Shown: positions 1 to 8,075 of the stretch, in pieces
Position numbering within the stretch: the stretch's first letter is position 1
Layout of the letters: the number at the start of each line of letters is the position of its first letter
Assembly: GCA_040218415.1 (NCBI GenBank)
Contig: JAVJRN010000021.1
Span: forward strand, 160,566 to 224,565
DNA from: JAVJRN01 sp040218415
Lineage (GTDB): Bacteria; Bacteroidota; Bacteroidia; Cytophagales; Cyclobacteriaceae
Reading direction: 5' to 3'
Length of the DNA stretch: 64,000 nucleotides
The notes under the pieces: generated by a model
Seen by the model: the letters and a program-made list of their open reading frames with translations, nothing else
Databases searched by the model: none
What the model was told of the DNA's origin: nothing
Translations under genes and position numbers: made by a program

Positions 1-1044
1 TCCTTTAAGGTATGCGCTTTGACCCAAAAGGATCGGCGCAAAATCTTCCAAAACCAAAGAGATAAATAACCAGCTGAAGCAAGAAAAAATAATAAATGCG
101 TGCATGACCCTGCTAAAAAGAATTGGAGATTCCTTATTTGCAGCTTGCGAAAAAAAGAAAGGCTCTGATGCGTACCTGAAAGCCTGTACTGCCAGAGTCA
201 TAAAGACTGAAAATTTGTAGCAGGCACCAAAAATTCCTAGCGCTTCTAATTTTGTCTGGTCTGGATAAAAATCATCTGGAAGAAGATACCTCAGTAACGC
301 CCTTGAAAGCATTTCATTGGTGACCCCAGCAAAACCCATGAGCAAAAGTGGTAAAGCGTAAACCAACACGGGTAAAAGCCTTTTATCTATTTTAAATTTT
401 AAACTAAGAAAGTAGCTGCCAAAGAATGGCAAATAGATGAAATTGGCTATTAGATTGGATAAGAAAACATAACCTACCCCAAGATTTTTCATGGATTCAG
501 GGACAATCTTTAGACTAAAATCGCTTTCCAACCAAGGAATCAAAAGTAAGAATGTCAAATTCAACCCAATATTGACCATGATATTGGTGAGTTTGAGAAA
601 GGCAAATTTTTTGGGTTTCCCCTCCAGTCTTAACCTTGCAAAAGGCAATGCAACAAAGGCATCAATGACTAAAATACAAGCAAGCCACTGAATAATGTAT
701 GTTTGATCCACATAACCTAGCCACTGCGCAATGATTGAAGAGGAAAAGAAAATACTCCCTCCAAGAATGATGGAGGTAAGCAATATGCTCGACTGAGCAA
801 TATCAAAATAGGTTTTGGAATCCTTGAATTTTGTAGCGAACCTAAAATAGGCCGTTTCTAGGCCATAAGTAAAAACTACATTAAGAAATGCCATGTAGGC
901 ATAGAGCTCCGTAACAATTCCATATTCCGCCGGAGCAAAAACTGTAGTATATAATGGAACAAGAAGGTAACTTAGAAAACGGCCTATAATGCTACTAAGC
1001 CCATAAATGGCCGTTTGACCTGCCAGCTTACTGAGTTGCCCCAC
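1..1044 (-). CDS. Oligosaccharide flippase (Wzx/MATE-like), 3' end outside window
   Basis: The minus strand is open from position 1044 off the left edge (348 codons). Translation gives a very hydrophobic protein with repeated membrane segments. The N-terminus GQLSKLAGQTAIYGLSSIIG is typical of polysaccharide biosynthesis/flippase proteins of the MATE/MVF fold, which move lipid-linked oligosaccharides across the inner membrane. An in-frame TAA lies directly upstream of a GTG, so GTG at 1044 is the first possible start; the next ATG is about 50 codons in. The GTG lies 4 bases after the stop of the upstream crotonase gene, suggesting translational coupling. Family members are usually near 480-500 residues, so roughly the last quarter is missing. 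The substrate is unknown. Confidence 0.8.
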   Translation of the reverse strand, partial: MGQLSKLAGQTAIYGLSSIIGRFLSYLLVPLYTTVFAPAEYGIVTELYAYMAFLNVVFTYGLETAYFRFATKFKDSKTYFDIAQSSILLTSIILGGSIFFSSSIIAQWLGYVDQTYIIQWLACILVIDAFVALPFARLRLEGKPKKFAFLKLTNIMVNIGLNLTFLLLIPWLESDFSLKIVPESMKNLGVGYVFLSNLIANFIYLPFFGSYFLSLKFKIDKRLLPVLVYALPLLLMGFAGVTNEMLSRALLRYLLPDDFYPDQTKLEALGIFGACYKFSVFMTLAVQAFRYASEPFFFSQAANKESPILFSRVMHAFIIFSCFSWLFISLVLEDFAPILLGQSAYLKG

Positions 1045-1048
1045 TTAA

Positions 1049-1834
1049 TTATGCGCCTGTAAAATTGGCTTTTCTTTTTTCCATAAATGCTGACGCGCCT
1101 TCTTTAAAATCGTTGGTCCCGCAGCATCTTGCAAAAGCATTGGCTTCCGTTTGGTAACCATTCACCGCATTGTCAAAAACAGCATTGACACAATCAATGA
1201 CTAAACCAGTAGCTATTGGCGCTTTTGAGGCTATTTTAAGTAAAATTTCTTTGGCTTTGTCTAGCGCCTCTGATTTGCTTTCTGTTACATGATTGGCTAG
1301 CCCATATTGAAGTGCTTGTGTTGCCGTCATCATATCTGCCGTCATCAAGTATTCAAATGCTCTTGCCTTCCCAATCAATTGAGTCAGTCTTTGGGTGCCT
1401 CCGTATCCAGGAAGTATTCCCAGATTGACTTCTGGCTGACCAAACTTGGCATTTGAGGTCGCTACGCGCATATGACAAGCCATCGCTAGCTCACATCCTC
1501 CACCCAATGCAAACCCGTTTACTACGGCAATCACTGGTGTTTGACAATTTTCGATCAATTCGAAAACTCCCTGACCTTCCTCCGCAAATTTCCGCGCATT
1601 CATTTCATTCAATTGAGAAAACTCACCGATATCCGCTCCTGCAACAAATGCCTTTTCTCCAGCTCCCGTTAGGATTACGCCACGAATGTCTTTGTTATCA
1701 TACACAGAATCAAAAACTTCCTTTATTTCAGAAAGTGTAGCCATGTTCAATGCATTGAGCTTGGACTCACGGTTAATGGTAATGGTAAGTATCTGATCCT
1801 CGGTAGCGAGTAGGAGATTTTCCAAATTATTCAT
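1049..1834 (-). CDS. Enoyl-CoA hydratase/isomerase (crotonase)
   Basis: Crotonase-fold enzyme of 261 residues that adds water to trans-2-enoyl-CoA, as in beta-oxidation or short-chain acyl-CoA metabolism. The oxyanion-hole segment GEKAFVAGADIGEF is at about 59-72. Both glutamates of true hydratases are present: E115 in GGGCELAM and E135 in GQPEVNLGILPG. I chose the ATG at 1834, because an 11-codon upstream extension would need a TTG start and adds residues the family does not have. The gene is followed 4 bases later by the flippase gene, though the two have no obvious functional link. Substrate chain length cannot be read from the sequence. Confidence 0.9.
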   Translation of the reverse strand: MNNLENLLLATEDQILTITINRESKLNALNMATLSEIKEVFDSVYDNKDIRGVILTGAGEKAFVAGADIGEFSQLNEMNARKFAEEGQGVFELIENCQTPVIAVVNGFALGGGCELAMACHMRVATSNAKFGQPEVNLGILPGYGGTQRLTQLIGKARAFEYLMTADMMTATQALQYGLANHVTESKSEALDKAKEILLKIASKAPIATGLVIDCVNAVFDNAVNGYQTEANAFARCCGTNDFKEGASAFMEKRKANFTGA

Positions 1835-1901
1835 AAAATATTGTTTGCTAGATAAATATTCTTTCAAATTTAACCCTTATTAAGTTAAATCATGCCCCAT
1901 T

Positions 1902-2849
1902 TCATAAAGCTCCAATCATTGGCCTGATGTTTTCCAACATAATGTCAGTCATTTTCTGAAGATCGTACCTCGGTTCCCACCCCCAGTCGGAGCGTGCTTT
2001 AGTATCATCGATGCTGTTAGGCCAAGAGTCTGCAATCTCTTGTCTAAAGTCTGGATGGTAGTCAATGTCAAAATCAGGATATTGCTTTTTGATGGATAAA
2101 AAGATTTCAGTTGGTGTGAAACTAGTTGCCGCTACATTATAGCTTGACCTTATGCTAATCTTTTCCTCTTCACTTTCCATCAATTCGATTGTAGCTCTTA
2201 CAGCATCATCCATAAACATCATGGGTAGTCTTGTATCCGCCCTCAAAAAACAATCAAAACTTTGACCTTCGATAGCCTTCCAATATATATCTACGGCATA
2301 ATCAGTCGTACCACCACCTGGCTTGCCTTTATACCCAATTAGTCCCGGATATCTTAAAGACCGGACATCTACACCAAATTTTTTGTGATAGTATTCGCAC
2401 CATCTCTCTCCTGCCAATTTACTAATTCCATAAACTGTAGAAGGATTCATGATCGTTTTTTGCGGAGTATCAGCTTTCGGGGTGTCTGGCCCGAACACCG
2501 CAATGGAACTTGGCCAATAAACTTTACAAGTATAATCTTTGGCCAGCTCTAGCACATTCAACAATGAATTCATGTTCACATCCCAAGCAAATTTTGGATT
2601 TTGCTCCCCTTTGGCAGAAAGAATAGCTGCTAAGTGGTAGATTTCCGTGATCGCATGACGTTTAATCGCTTTTTCCAGATCGTCTTTTTTCAGTGCATCA
2701 AGGATTTCAAAAGGGCCATCTTTAATGACCGATACGGGTCCAGATAGATCGGAGGCGATTACATTTTCAAGGCCAATCCTTTCTCTTAGAGACAAAGTAA
2801 GCTCCGAGCCAAGTTGACCGCAAGCGCCAATAATTAAGACTTTACGCAT
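1902..2849 (-). CDS. SDR-type L-threonine 3-dehydrogenase (NAD-dependent epimerase family)
   Basis: Extended short-chain dehydrogenase of 315 residues. It has the Rossmann motif GACGQLG (residues 8-14), the serine region PSSIAVFG (113-120) and the catalytic pair Y140-x3-K144 (YGISK). The call as threonine dehydrogenase (threonine to 2-amino-3-ketobutyrate) rests on resemblance to the UDP-galactose-epimerase-like TDH known from Flavobacterium, and on the divergently transcribed kbl gene, whose product takes the next step. A 17-codon N-terminal extension is open but the Rossmann strand begins at MRKVLIIGA, so the ATG at 2849 is preferred. A sugar-nucleotide epimerase is the alternative, but the neighbouring kbl makes this less likely. 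Confidence 0.85.
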   Translation of the reverse strand: MRKVLIIGACGQLGSELTLSLRERIGLENVIASDLSGPVSVIKDGPFEILDALKKDDLEKAIKRHAITEIYHLAAILSAKGEQNPKFAWDVNMNSLLNVLELAKDYTCKVYWPSSIAVFGPDTPKADTPQKTIMNPSTVYGISKLAGERWCEYYHKKFGVDVRSLRYPGLIGYKGKPGGGTTDYAVDIYWKAIEGQSFDCFLRADTRLPMMFMDDAVRATIELMESEEEKISIRSSYNVAATSFTPTEIFLSIKKQYPDFDIDYHPDFRQEIADSWPNSIDDTKARSDWGWEPRYDLQKMTDIMLENIRPMIGAL

Positions 2850-2899
2850 AAAGTGGGGTATGTAATTGTGTATTTGAGTTGCAAAAATAGCATCTCCCA

Positions 2900-2929
2900 T
2901 TTGATAGGTACTAATGTTCTATAACTTTA
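2900..2929 (+). promoter_or_regulatory. Candidate Bacteroidota-type promoter for the small orf-kbl operon
   Basis: TTTG at 2900-2903 is followed after 18 bases by TAACTTTA at 2922-2929, one mismatch from the Bacteroidota -7 consensus TAnnTTTG. The first start codon is about 30 bases downstream. Inferred from consensus only. Confidence 0.4.
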
Positions 2930-2957
2930 CATTCCAATGCTTGTTTGAAACAAAGCC

Positions 2958-3209
2958 ATGATGACCTTCGAAGAATATTTAATATCAAAAAAAATTGATC
3001 CTAAATCGTTTGCCAAGCGTGATTCTGATAGATTTTCCAACTTTGAGAACATCTTCAATCAACTTCACCCCAACAGCTTTACCCAGCAAAAACTTTTTTT
3101 GATTAACAGAATAAGGAGGGAATTTCCTCTAAAGGATGACTCGACAAGCGAAACCGTCACAAAGACAAAACAAGTCAAACCGAAAATAGCACCCAGAATT
3201 AAGAAATAA
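2958..3209 (+). CDS. Small basic hypothetical protein upstream of kbl
   Basis: 83-residue protein of unknown function. The N-terminal 55 residues (TFEEYLISKKIDPKSFAKRD...) look like a folded helical domain; the C-terminal third is lysine-rich and low complexity (KQVKPKIAPRIKK). No signal peptide or membrane segment is visible. It ends 6 bases before kbl, so the two are almost certainly one operon. The start could be either of two adjacent ATGs (2958 or 2961). Codon use matches kbl, and the tight spacing argues that this is a real gene. A role in threonine/glycine metabolism would be a guess from position alone. Confidence 0.75.
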   Translation: MMTFEEYLISKKIDPKSFAKRDSDRFSNFENIFNQLHPNSFTQQKLFLINRIRREFPLKDDSTSETVTKTKQVKPKIAPRIKK

Positions 3210-3215
3210 GACAAT

Positions 3216-4406
3216 ATGTATCAATCATTAAAAACCAAACTTGATAAAGAAATCGCCGAAATAAAAGAGGCCGGACTTTACAAACAAGAACGCATCATTT
3301 CCTCACCCCAGGATGCCGTCATTAAACTTGGCGATGGCAAGGAAGTCATCAACTTTTGTGCAAATAACTATTTGGGACTTTCTTCTCATCCTAAAGTGGT
3401 AGAAGCGGCAAAGGCTACTATAGATTCTCATGGCTTTGGCATGTCCTCCGTGAGGTTTATCTGTGGCACCCAAGACATTCACAAAGAGTTGGAAGAAAAA
3501 ATTTCAAAATTTTTAGGCGTGGAAGACACCATTCTTTATGCCGCAGCATTTGACGCCAATGGTGGCGTTTTTGAGCCGCTTCTCGGGCCAGAAGATGCAA
3601 TTATTTCTGATGCACTCAACCATGCCTCGATCATCGATGGTGTCAGACTTTGCAAAGCACAAAGACTGAGATACGAGCACAACAATATGGCTGACTTGGA
3701 AACCAAGCTACAAGAAGCAAAAGATGCCAAAGTAAAAGTGATTGTGACGGATGGGGTTTTCTCTATGGATGGCACCATTGCTCAGCTTGATAAAATATGT
3801 GAACTCGCCGATAAATATGATGCCGTTGTGATGTCTGATGAATGTCATTCCACGGGCTTTATGGGCAAAACAGGAAGAGGCGTTCACGAGCATTGTGGCG
3901 TGATGGATCGTGTAGATATTATCACGGGAACTTTGGGTAAAGCCTTGGGCGGTGCTTCTGGTGGTTTTACTTCTGGTAAAAAAGAGATTATCGAAATTTT
4001 AAGACAGAGATCTAGACCTTATTTATTCTCTAACACCCTAGCTCCATCCATTGTTGGCGCATCCATAGCGGTCATTGATATGCTGTCAGAAACTACTGAG
4101 CTGCGCGACAAACTGGAAGAAAACACCAAATACTTTAGGAAAAAAATGACCGATGCAGGGTTTGACATCAAGCCAGGAGAACATGCCATCGTTCCGATTA
4201 TGCTTTATGACGCGGTACTTTCTCAAAATATGGCAGCCAAGTTACTTGAAGAAGGTATTTACGTCATTGGCTTTTATTTTCCAGTAGTACCCAAAGGACA
4301 AGCCCGTATCAGAGTACAAATGTCTGCCGTGCATGATCAATCTCATTTGGACAAGGCGATTGCCGCTTTTATTAAAGTGGGTAAGGAATTGGAAGTTTTA
4401 AAGTAA
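3216..4406 (+). CDS. kbl: Glycine C-acetyltransferase (2-amino-3-ketobutyrate CoA ligase)
   Basis: Full-length (396 aa) PLP enzyme of the alpha-oxoamine synthase family. It splits 2-amino-3-ketobutyrate with CoA into glycine and acetyl-CoA. Recognisable elements: H136 in DALNHASIIDG, which stacks on the cofactor; SDECHS with D208 and H211; and the PLP Schiff-base lysine K242 in GTLGKALGGASGG. The related enzymes BioF and serine palmitoyltransferase share the fold, but overall sequence and the divergent tdh-like neighbour point to Kbl. It is cotranscribed with the 83-aa gene upstream and followed by a clear terminator. Confidence 0.93.
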   Translation: MYQSLKTKLDKEIAEIKEAGLYKQERIISSPQDAVIKLGDGKEVINFCANNYLGLSSHPKVVEAAKATIDSHGFGMSSVRFICGTQDIHKELEEKISKFLGVEDTILYAAAFDANGGVFEPLLGPEDAIISDALNHASIIDGVRLCKAQRLRYEHNNMADLETKLQEAKDAKVKVIVTDGVFSMDGTIAQLDKICELADKYDAVVMSDECHSTGFMGKTGRGVHEHCGVMDRVDIITGTLGKALGGASGGFTSGKKEIIEILRQRSRPYLFSNTLAPSIVGASIAVIDMLSETTELRDKLEENTKYFRKKMTDAGFDIKPGEHAIVPIMLYDAVLSQNMAAKLLEEGIYVIGFYFPVVPKGQARIRVQMSAVHDQSHLDKAIAAFIKVGKELEVLK

Positions 4407-4427
4407 AGTTGACTAACAAAACAAAGT

Positions 4428-4472
4428 CAGGAAAACGATGATCTTTTTGCGTTTTCCTGTGTGTTGTTTTTT
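4428..4472 (+). terminator. Rho-independent terminator of kbl
   Basis: Perfect 10-bp stem CAGGAAAACG (4428-4437) / CGTTTTCCTG (4450-4459) with a 12-base loop, followed by a T-rich run ending near 4472. It lies 20 bases after the kbl stop. Confidence 0.8.
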
Positions 4473-4526
4473 AATTCCTTTAATGGCGGGTTTATTTGAT
4501 CGTCCTTAATACTATGTACTATGGTT

Positions 4527-5216
4527 CTATATTAGCCCCATATCTCTTGAAAGCGTCATCAATTCCGGTGTATTATTAACTTCTAGCTTTCGAATCATAT
4601 TTTTTCGATGTGTGGCTACAGTATAAGGGGAAATATGCAACATATTCCCTATTTCGGATGACCTAAACCCGCGTGCCACCAAACGAAGTACCTCTATCTC
4701 CCGACTGCTTAGGCGGTCATGAAAGAATTGAACTTCTGGCAACTCAAAATCAAATGACGAGGTGTGAGGGCCGATAACTCTCCATGAACCAGGCTTAGGA
4801 CGCATCCAAGTCACATCTTCAATATAAGACAAATTGCTCGTGAGCTCACCTTTGTATTCCCCGTTGGCTATGCCGTGCCTAATAAAATAATAAAGCTTGC
4901 CTCCCTTCCCTTTGGCTCGAAATACGTTGCTAGACTTATGCTCTCCTACCTTCACTCCGCATTTGTTAAGAAAAGTAATAAGAGATTTTGAAAAGTTGAA
5001 AGTACCATTTAAGTCATCGGGATGAGTCAGACCTATAAACTTATCTAAGGTATCTATTTCTGAGGGTTCGTAACCAGCAATCTTTTTATGCTTCGCTATA
5101 ATAAACCTATTATTCGATGCTTCATAAGTCCATTGAACACCTAGCTCATTTGGACTCAAATAATTTTCAGGTTGATCTGCCCGATACAATCTATTTAAAT
5201 GACTGATTTGTTTCAT
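4527..5216 (-). CDS. LuxR-type HTH transcriptional regulator with PAS-like sensor half
   Basis: 229-residue cytoplasmic regulator. The C-terminus (about 168-225, LSSREIEVLRLVARGFRSSE...) is a GerE/LuxR helix-turn-helix. The N-terminal 150 residues read as a degenerate PAS-like fold (YEPSEIDTLDKFIGLTHPDD), with no receiver aspartate pocket and no autoinducer domain. The ligand is unknown. Such single-domain regulators are common in Bacteroidota. Upstream on the same strand there is a TATTTTTG box (5264-5271 on the complement) matching the -7 consensus, about 48 bases from the ATG. The next gene, an alpha/beta hydrolase, diverges from it 510 bases away and could be a target. Confidence 0.8.
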   Translation of the reverse strand: MKQISHLNRLYRADQPENYLSPNELGVQWTYEASNNRFIIAKHKKIAGYEPSEIDTLDKFIGLTHPDDLNGTFNFSKSLITFLNKCGVKVGEHKSSNVFRAKGKGGKLYYFIRHGIANGEYKGELTSNLSYIEDVTWMRPKPGSWRVIGPHTSSFDFELPEVQFFHDRLSSREIEVLRLVARGFRSSEIGNMLHISPYTVATHRKNMIRKLEVNNTPELMTLSRDMGLI

Positions 5217-5726
5217 CGCTTAAAATGACTTTAGTTGATAAAATAGAAGGCTCATAACGAAAACAAAAATAGCCTGAAATAAGACAAGATATTTTTTGCG
5301 CAAATCCCAAACCTCTTTTTAAAGCGATTTCATTGGAAGATCCTACAAAGTTAGAATACTCAATGACGAAAGTAATTTCACACGTCTTTTTAAATATTCA
5401 GGAACTCCAAAAGGCCTATTCATATTTATTTTTAACTCCCAATGAGATGATTGTTAACATCATCAATTAATATAAATCACTCCTATTTCCACGTTCACAG
5501 CCTCTATGATCATACTTTATGTAAATGCATATTGCTATGGCATGGAACTTTTTATTTTCAAATTATCAAACTCCCCCCACAAGCTTTCCCGATTTTTATC
5601 AAACCTAATTTCATTGATTTTATTAACGAACTATTTTTTATCAGATAAGCTTTGCATATAAAATTAGTGGGTAATAAAAAATACCTAAAACTAGGTATTT
5701 TGGTAAAAACCAATAAATTACGCTAA
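5217..5726. other. Divergent intergenic region between regulator and hydrolase
   Basis: 510 bases, AT-rich, with no convincing gene. A 65-codon open frame at 5451-5648 has a composition typical of AT-rich noncoding DNA and no recognisable protein character. The region holds the candidate -7 box of the LuxR-type gene near 5264-5271 and the dyad at 5678-5701. Confidence 0.6.
5678..5701. promoter_or_regulatory. 10-bp perfect inverted repeat upstream of hydrolase
   Basis: AAAATACCTA (5678-5687) / TAGGTATTTT (5692-5701) with a 4-base spacer. It lies 25 bases before the ATG of the alpha/beta hydrolase. There is no stop codon or transcript end on either side that would make it a terminator, so an operator is the simplest reading. 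Confidence 0.45.
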
Positions 5727-6554
5727 ATGTTACCTAAAAATATGAATATTTCAAGAAAACATTTAGATAAATTAGTAATCATACTTGGAGGAGGTCCAGG
5801 CCTATCGCCAAATTACTTGAGTCCATTCCATCAACACCTTTCACTGACTGATTATGGTATTGTGACCTATGCTCCATTGCTTAGTTTGACCGAGCGGTCA
5901 GAAATAGGACTTAAAAACGGTGTTGAAGAGCTTATAAAAATAGTTGAATCATTTGATCATAAAGAAGTGACCCTCTTAGGTCATTCATTTGGAGGAATGA
6001 TCGTTTTGGAATATCTCATGACACACAAAGTGCATGCATCCATCAAAAAGATAATTTTAAGCAACACCATTTCAGATTGTAAAAAGTACAGTAGTAATTT
6101 AAGGGTATTGATGAATAACCTGCCAGAGCAATCAAAATCGCGTTTGCTTCAATTGGAAGCTGAAAGACACTTTGGGGAAGAGTTTTGGGGAATATTTATG
6201 ACAGATTTCTCGGCTCGACATGCTTGCATAATTAACCCCGTACCTGATGATCTCCAAGAAAGCTTGAGTAAAGCTGATATTTCGCTTTACCAGTACTTTT
6301 TTGGTGAAAATCCATTCGACATTGATGGGAGACTAGCAGATTGGAGGTTTACCAAACCTATGGAAGCTTTCGACAAGCCCATACTCATCGTAGGAGGACA
6401 TAGTGATACTGTTTTTGAAGAAGATGTTCATCATCTTCAAAAGAAACTAGAGAACGCATCTACCTTTATGACGCCACAATCGTCTCACTATCCTTTTTGG
6501 GAAAATCCTGACGCCTATTTCCCTCAGATTAAAGCGTTTTTAGATGCTGATTAG
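5727..6554 (+). CDS. Alpha/beta hydrolase, proline iminopeptidase-like
   Basis: 275-residue alpha/beta hydrolase. The oxyanion segment GGGPG (about 21-25) corresponds to the HGGPG signature of S33 prolyl aminopeptidases with its first His replaced. The nucleophile elbow is GHSFGG (S87); the likely acid is D227 (GGHSDTVF) and the catalytic His is H254 (SSHYPFWENP). No signal peptide, so cytoplasmic. Start may be the ATG at 5727 or, five codons later, 5742. The substrate is not predictable; an iminopeptidase, lactonase or haloperoxidase-like esterase are all possible. It stands alone, with a dyad operator candidate in front and a foldback element behind. Confidence 0.85.
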   Translation: MLPKNMNISRKHLDKLVIILGGGPGLSPNYLSPFHQHLSLTDYGIVTYAPLLSLTERSEIGLKNGVEELIKIVESFDHKEVTLLGHSFGGMIVLEYLMTHKVHASIKKIILSNTISDCKKYSSNLRVLMNNLPEQSKSRLLQLEAERHFGEEFWGIFMTDFSARHACIINPVPDDLQESLSKADISLYQYFFGENPFDIDGRLADWRFTKPMEAFDKPILIVGGHSDTVFEEDVHHLQKKLENASTFMTPQSSHYPFWENPDAYFPQIKAFLDAD

Positions 6555-6589
6555 ATAGGGCTTCCATGTTTATTCCTTTTAAGTCCTAA

Positions 6590-6850
6590 GGCCGGACAGG
6601 CCCATACTTTCTGCCTTGACCGAAACGTCGGACCGGCAGAAAGTATCCGAGTCCACGGTGGACAAAGAAATCAAGCGGTTCCCCGCCGGGACTGTGTATA
6701 AATTTCTGAAATTCAGACTGTTCCTACAATGAATCCCAAATCGCACCGCAGCGGCGGACCGTCGGCGACCCGGTCGCTTCGCTCAAACAGGGGATTCATT
6801 TTTGATTATCATGGCCTGAATTTCTTATCGAAATTTATCCAAGGCCGATC
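6590..6850. repeat. GC-rich foldback element with nested inverted repeats
   Basis: About 260 bases, clearly richer in G+C than the flanks and not coding. It contains three separate inverted repeats. ATACTTTCTGCC / GGCAGAAAGTAT is at 6604-6615 / 6635-6646, with a further CCGA/TCGG stem in its loop. AATGAATCCC / GGGATTCATT is at 6728-6737 / 6791-6800. An imperfect outer pair lies at 6698-6716 and 6816-6838 (ATAAATTTC..AATTCAG against CTGAATTTC..AAATTTAT). A GCGACC-C-GGTCGC dyad sits at the centre. This looks like a dispersed foldback repeat or MITE-like element; only one copy is in the window, so repetition is inferred. Confidence 0.5.
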
Positions 6851-7343
6851 GAAAACCTCAAAATCTATGCTTTTACCTCATTTTTAAGGTTTTGAAATAC
6901 TCATTTAACAATCCCAAAACGCTTTTTGGTTCAATTTAGGAACCTTTCTGCCGCTAAAAACAATTATCCAAGATGCCCTAGATAAGTCTCAGTAACAAGT
7001 TAATACCGCCATTCAGTCATTGTGACTTTTACACTACTGCGATATCAAAACAGTAAAATACCATCTCTACATCTGTTTTTCTGATTCAGACAAATACCAT
7101 CAGGCAGCATCCCTCCTCGTGTAGCTATTGATCTGCCTCTTTTTTGAAGGAGGATTGGCTGAAATCTCAAGAAATAGCTTGCCAGAGCGAATTATCAATA
7201 TGATAATGAAATTTCAATTTGACTATGATATTGATAACGTTTGTATTGTAAAATTATGTCACCGCATGTCAAAGCGGTGTTTTACCAACAACTTTCGCAA
7301 CCCAGCCCCCGTATATTCGCCCAAGACTAAATAATCAGTCACT
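6851..7343. other. Intergenic region upstream of the unknown 186-aa gene
   Basis: About 490 bases without a supported gene. A 68-codon open frame (7128-7334) has no protein-like features. I see no clear promoter or repeat beyond the foldback element that borders it on the left. Confidence 0.5.
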
Positions 7344-7904
7344 ATGAAAAATAACTATACGCTTACAGACGCAATGATACCCGGAACTCAAGGCAAGTTC
7401 CAATGGGATCTCGAAAGCAGATGTATTAAAGATATAAAACTAAAAAATACATTTGCTACGGAATTTAAGGTTTCAGAAATGATGCTTAATCTTCGACAAA
7501 TTACTGCAATAGATACTCAAGGAAATGAAGTTCAAATTAAATCATTTGAGCATGAAACTTTGGCCGTAGAGGAAATCAGCACTCAGAAACATTTGAAAAC
7601 CGGAATACTAAGACACCTAAAACCAGGTGAATACCAGACGGTTAGATTTTATATTGAGCCAAAGGGAAATTTCTTTACAACCAACACTGAAAAAGATGAG
7701 GTATTGCCTGAAATGGAATTTTTGGAATTTGAAATTGTAGAAGGCTTGACGATCCATAGAGGAGAACTACCTAACCTTTTATTTCGATTCGATCTTACTC
7801 CTAAAAAGGAAGAAGCGAAGGTCAACCGCCTCGCTGAGATTTTTAGAAAGTCTCTGAATGTTGGGGAGATTTTTGAAAAAAAATTGGCCGAGAGCTTCAG
7901 ATAA
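7344..7904 (+). CDS. Hypothetical protein, probable beta-rich fold
   Basis: 186-residue protein I do not recognise. It has no signal peptide and no membrane segment. Alternating polar/hydrophobic stretches (KFQWDLESRCIKDIKLK, YQTVRFYIEPKGNFF, EMEFLEFEIVEG) suggest a beta-sandwich; the C-terminal 30 residues (EEAKVNRLAEIFRKSL...) are helical and charged. It stands alone between the foldback region and a strong terminator, so it is probably a single-gene transcript. Codon use is like its neighbours. Confidence 0.75.
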   Translation: MKNNYTLTDAMIPGTQGKFQWDLESRCIKDIKLKNTFATEFKVSEMMLNLRQITAIDTQGNEVQIKSFEHETLAVEEISTQKHLKTGILRHLKPGEYQTVRFYIEPKGNFFTTNTEKDEVLPEMEFLEFEIVEGLTIHRGELPNLLFRFDLTPKKEEAKVNRLAEIFRKSLNVGEIFEKKLAESFR

Positions 7905-7916
7905 AATTTAAGAACA

Positions 7917-7947
7917 CAAAAGCCCGTTAATCGACGGGCTTTTTTTT
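7917..7947 (+). terminator. Rho-independent terminator
   Basis: Stem AGCCCGT (7921-7927) / ACGGGCT (7934-7940) with loop TAATCG, flanked by A residues on the left and a run of 8 T (7940-7947) on the right, 16 bases after the 186-aa gene. Confidence 0.85.
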
Positions 7948-8075
7948 ATGTCAAATTTTTATCCCAATTGATTTCACATGGAATCCATGAAATAGCGATG
8001 CAAATAAACATGAATATCAGTAAAAGGAATAGATTGTAATTCGGCTCTATCTATTTCGAAAAAACACGAAACCCT

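Noticed and set aside
5451..5648. 65-codon frame upstream of the alpha/beta hydrolase
   Set aside because: AT-rich with His/Phe/Ile bias, no start signal and no recognisable fold; treated as intergenic.
6690..6716. IS256-like terminal repeat (GGGACTGTGTATAAATTT)
   Set aside because: Looks like the end of an insertion sequence, but there is no matching inverted partner and no transposase fragment nearby.
7128..7334. 68-codon frame before the 186-aa gene
   Set aside because: No conserved character and atypical composition; more likely leader DNA.
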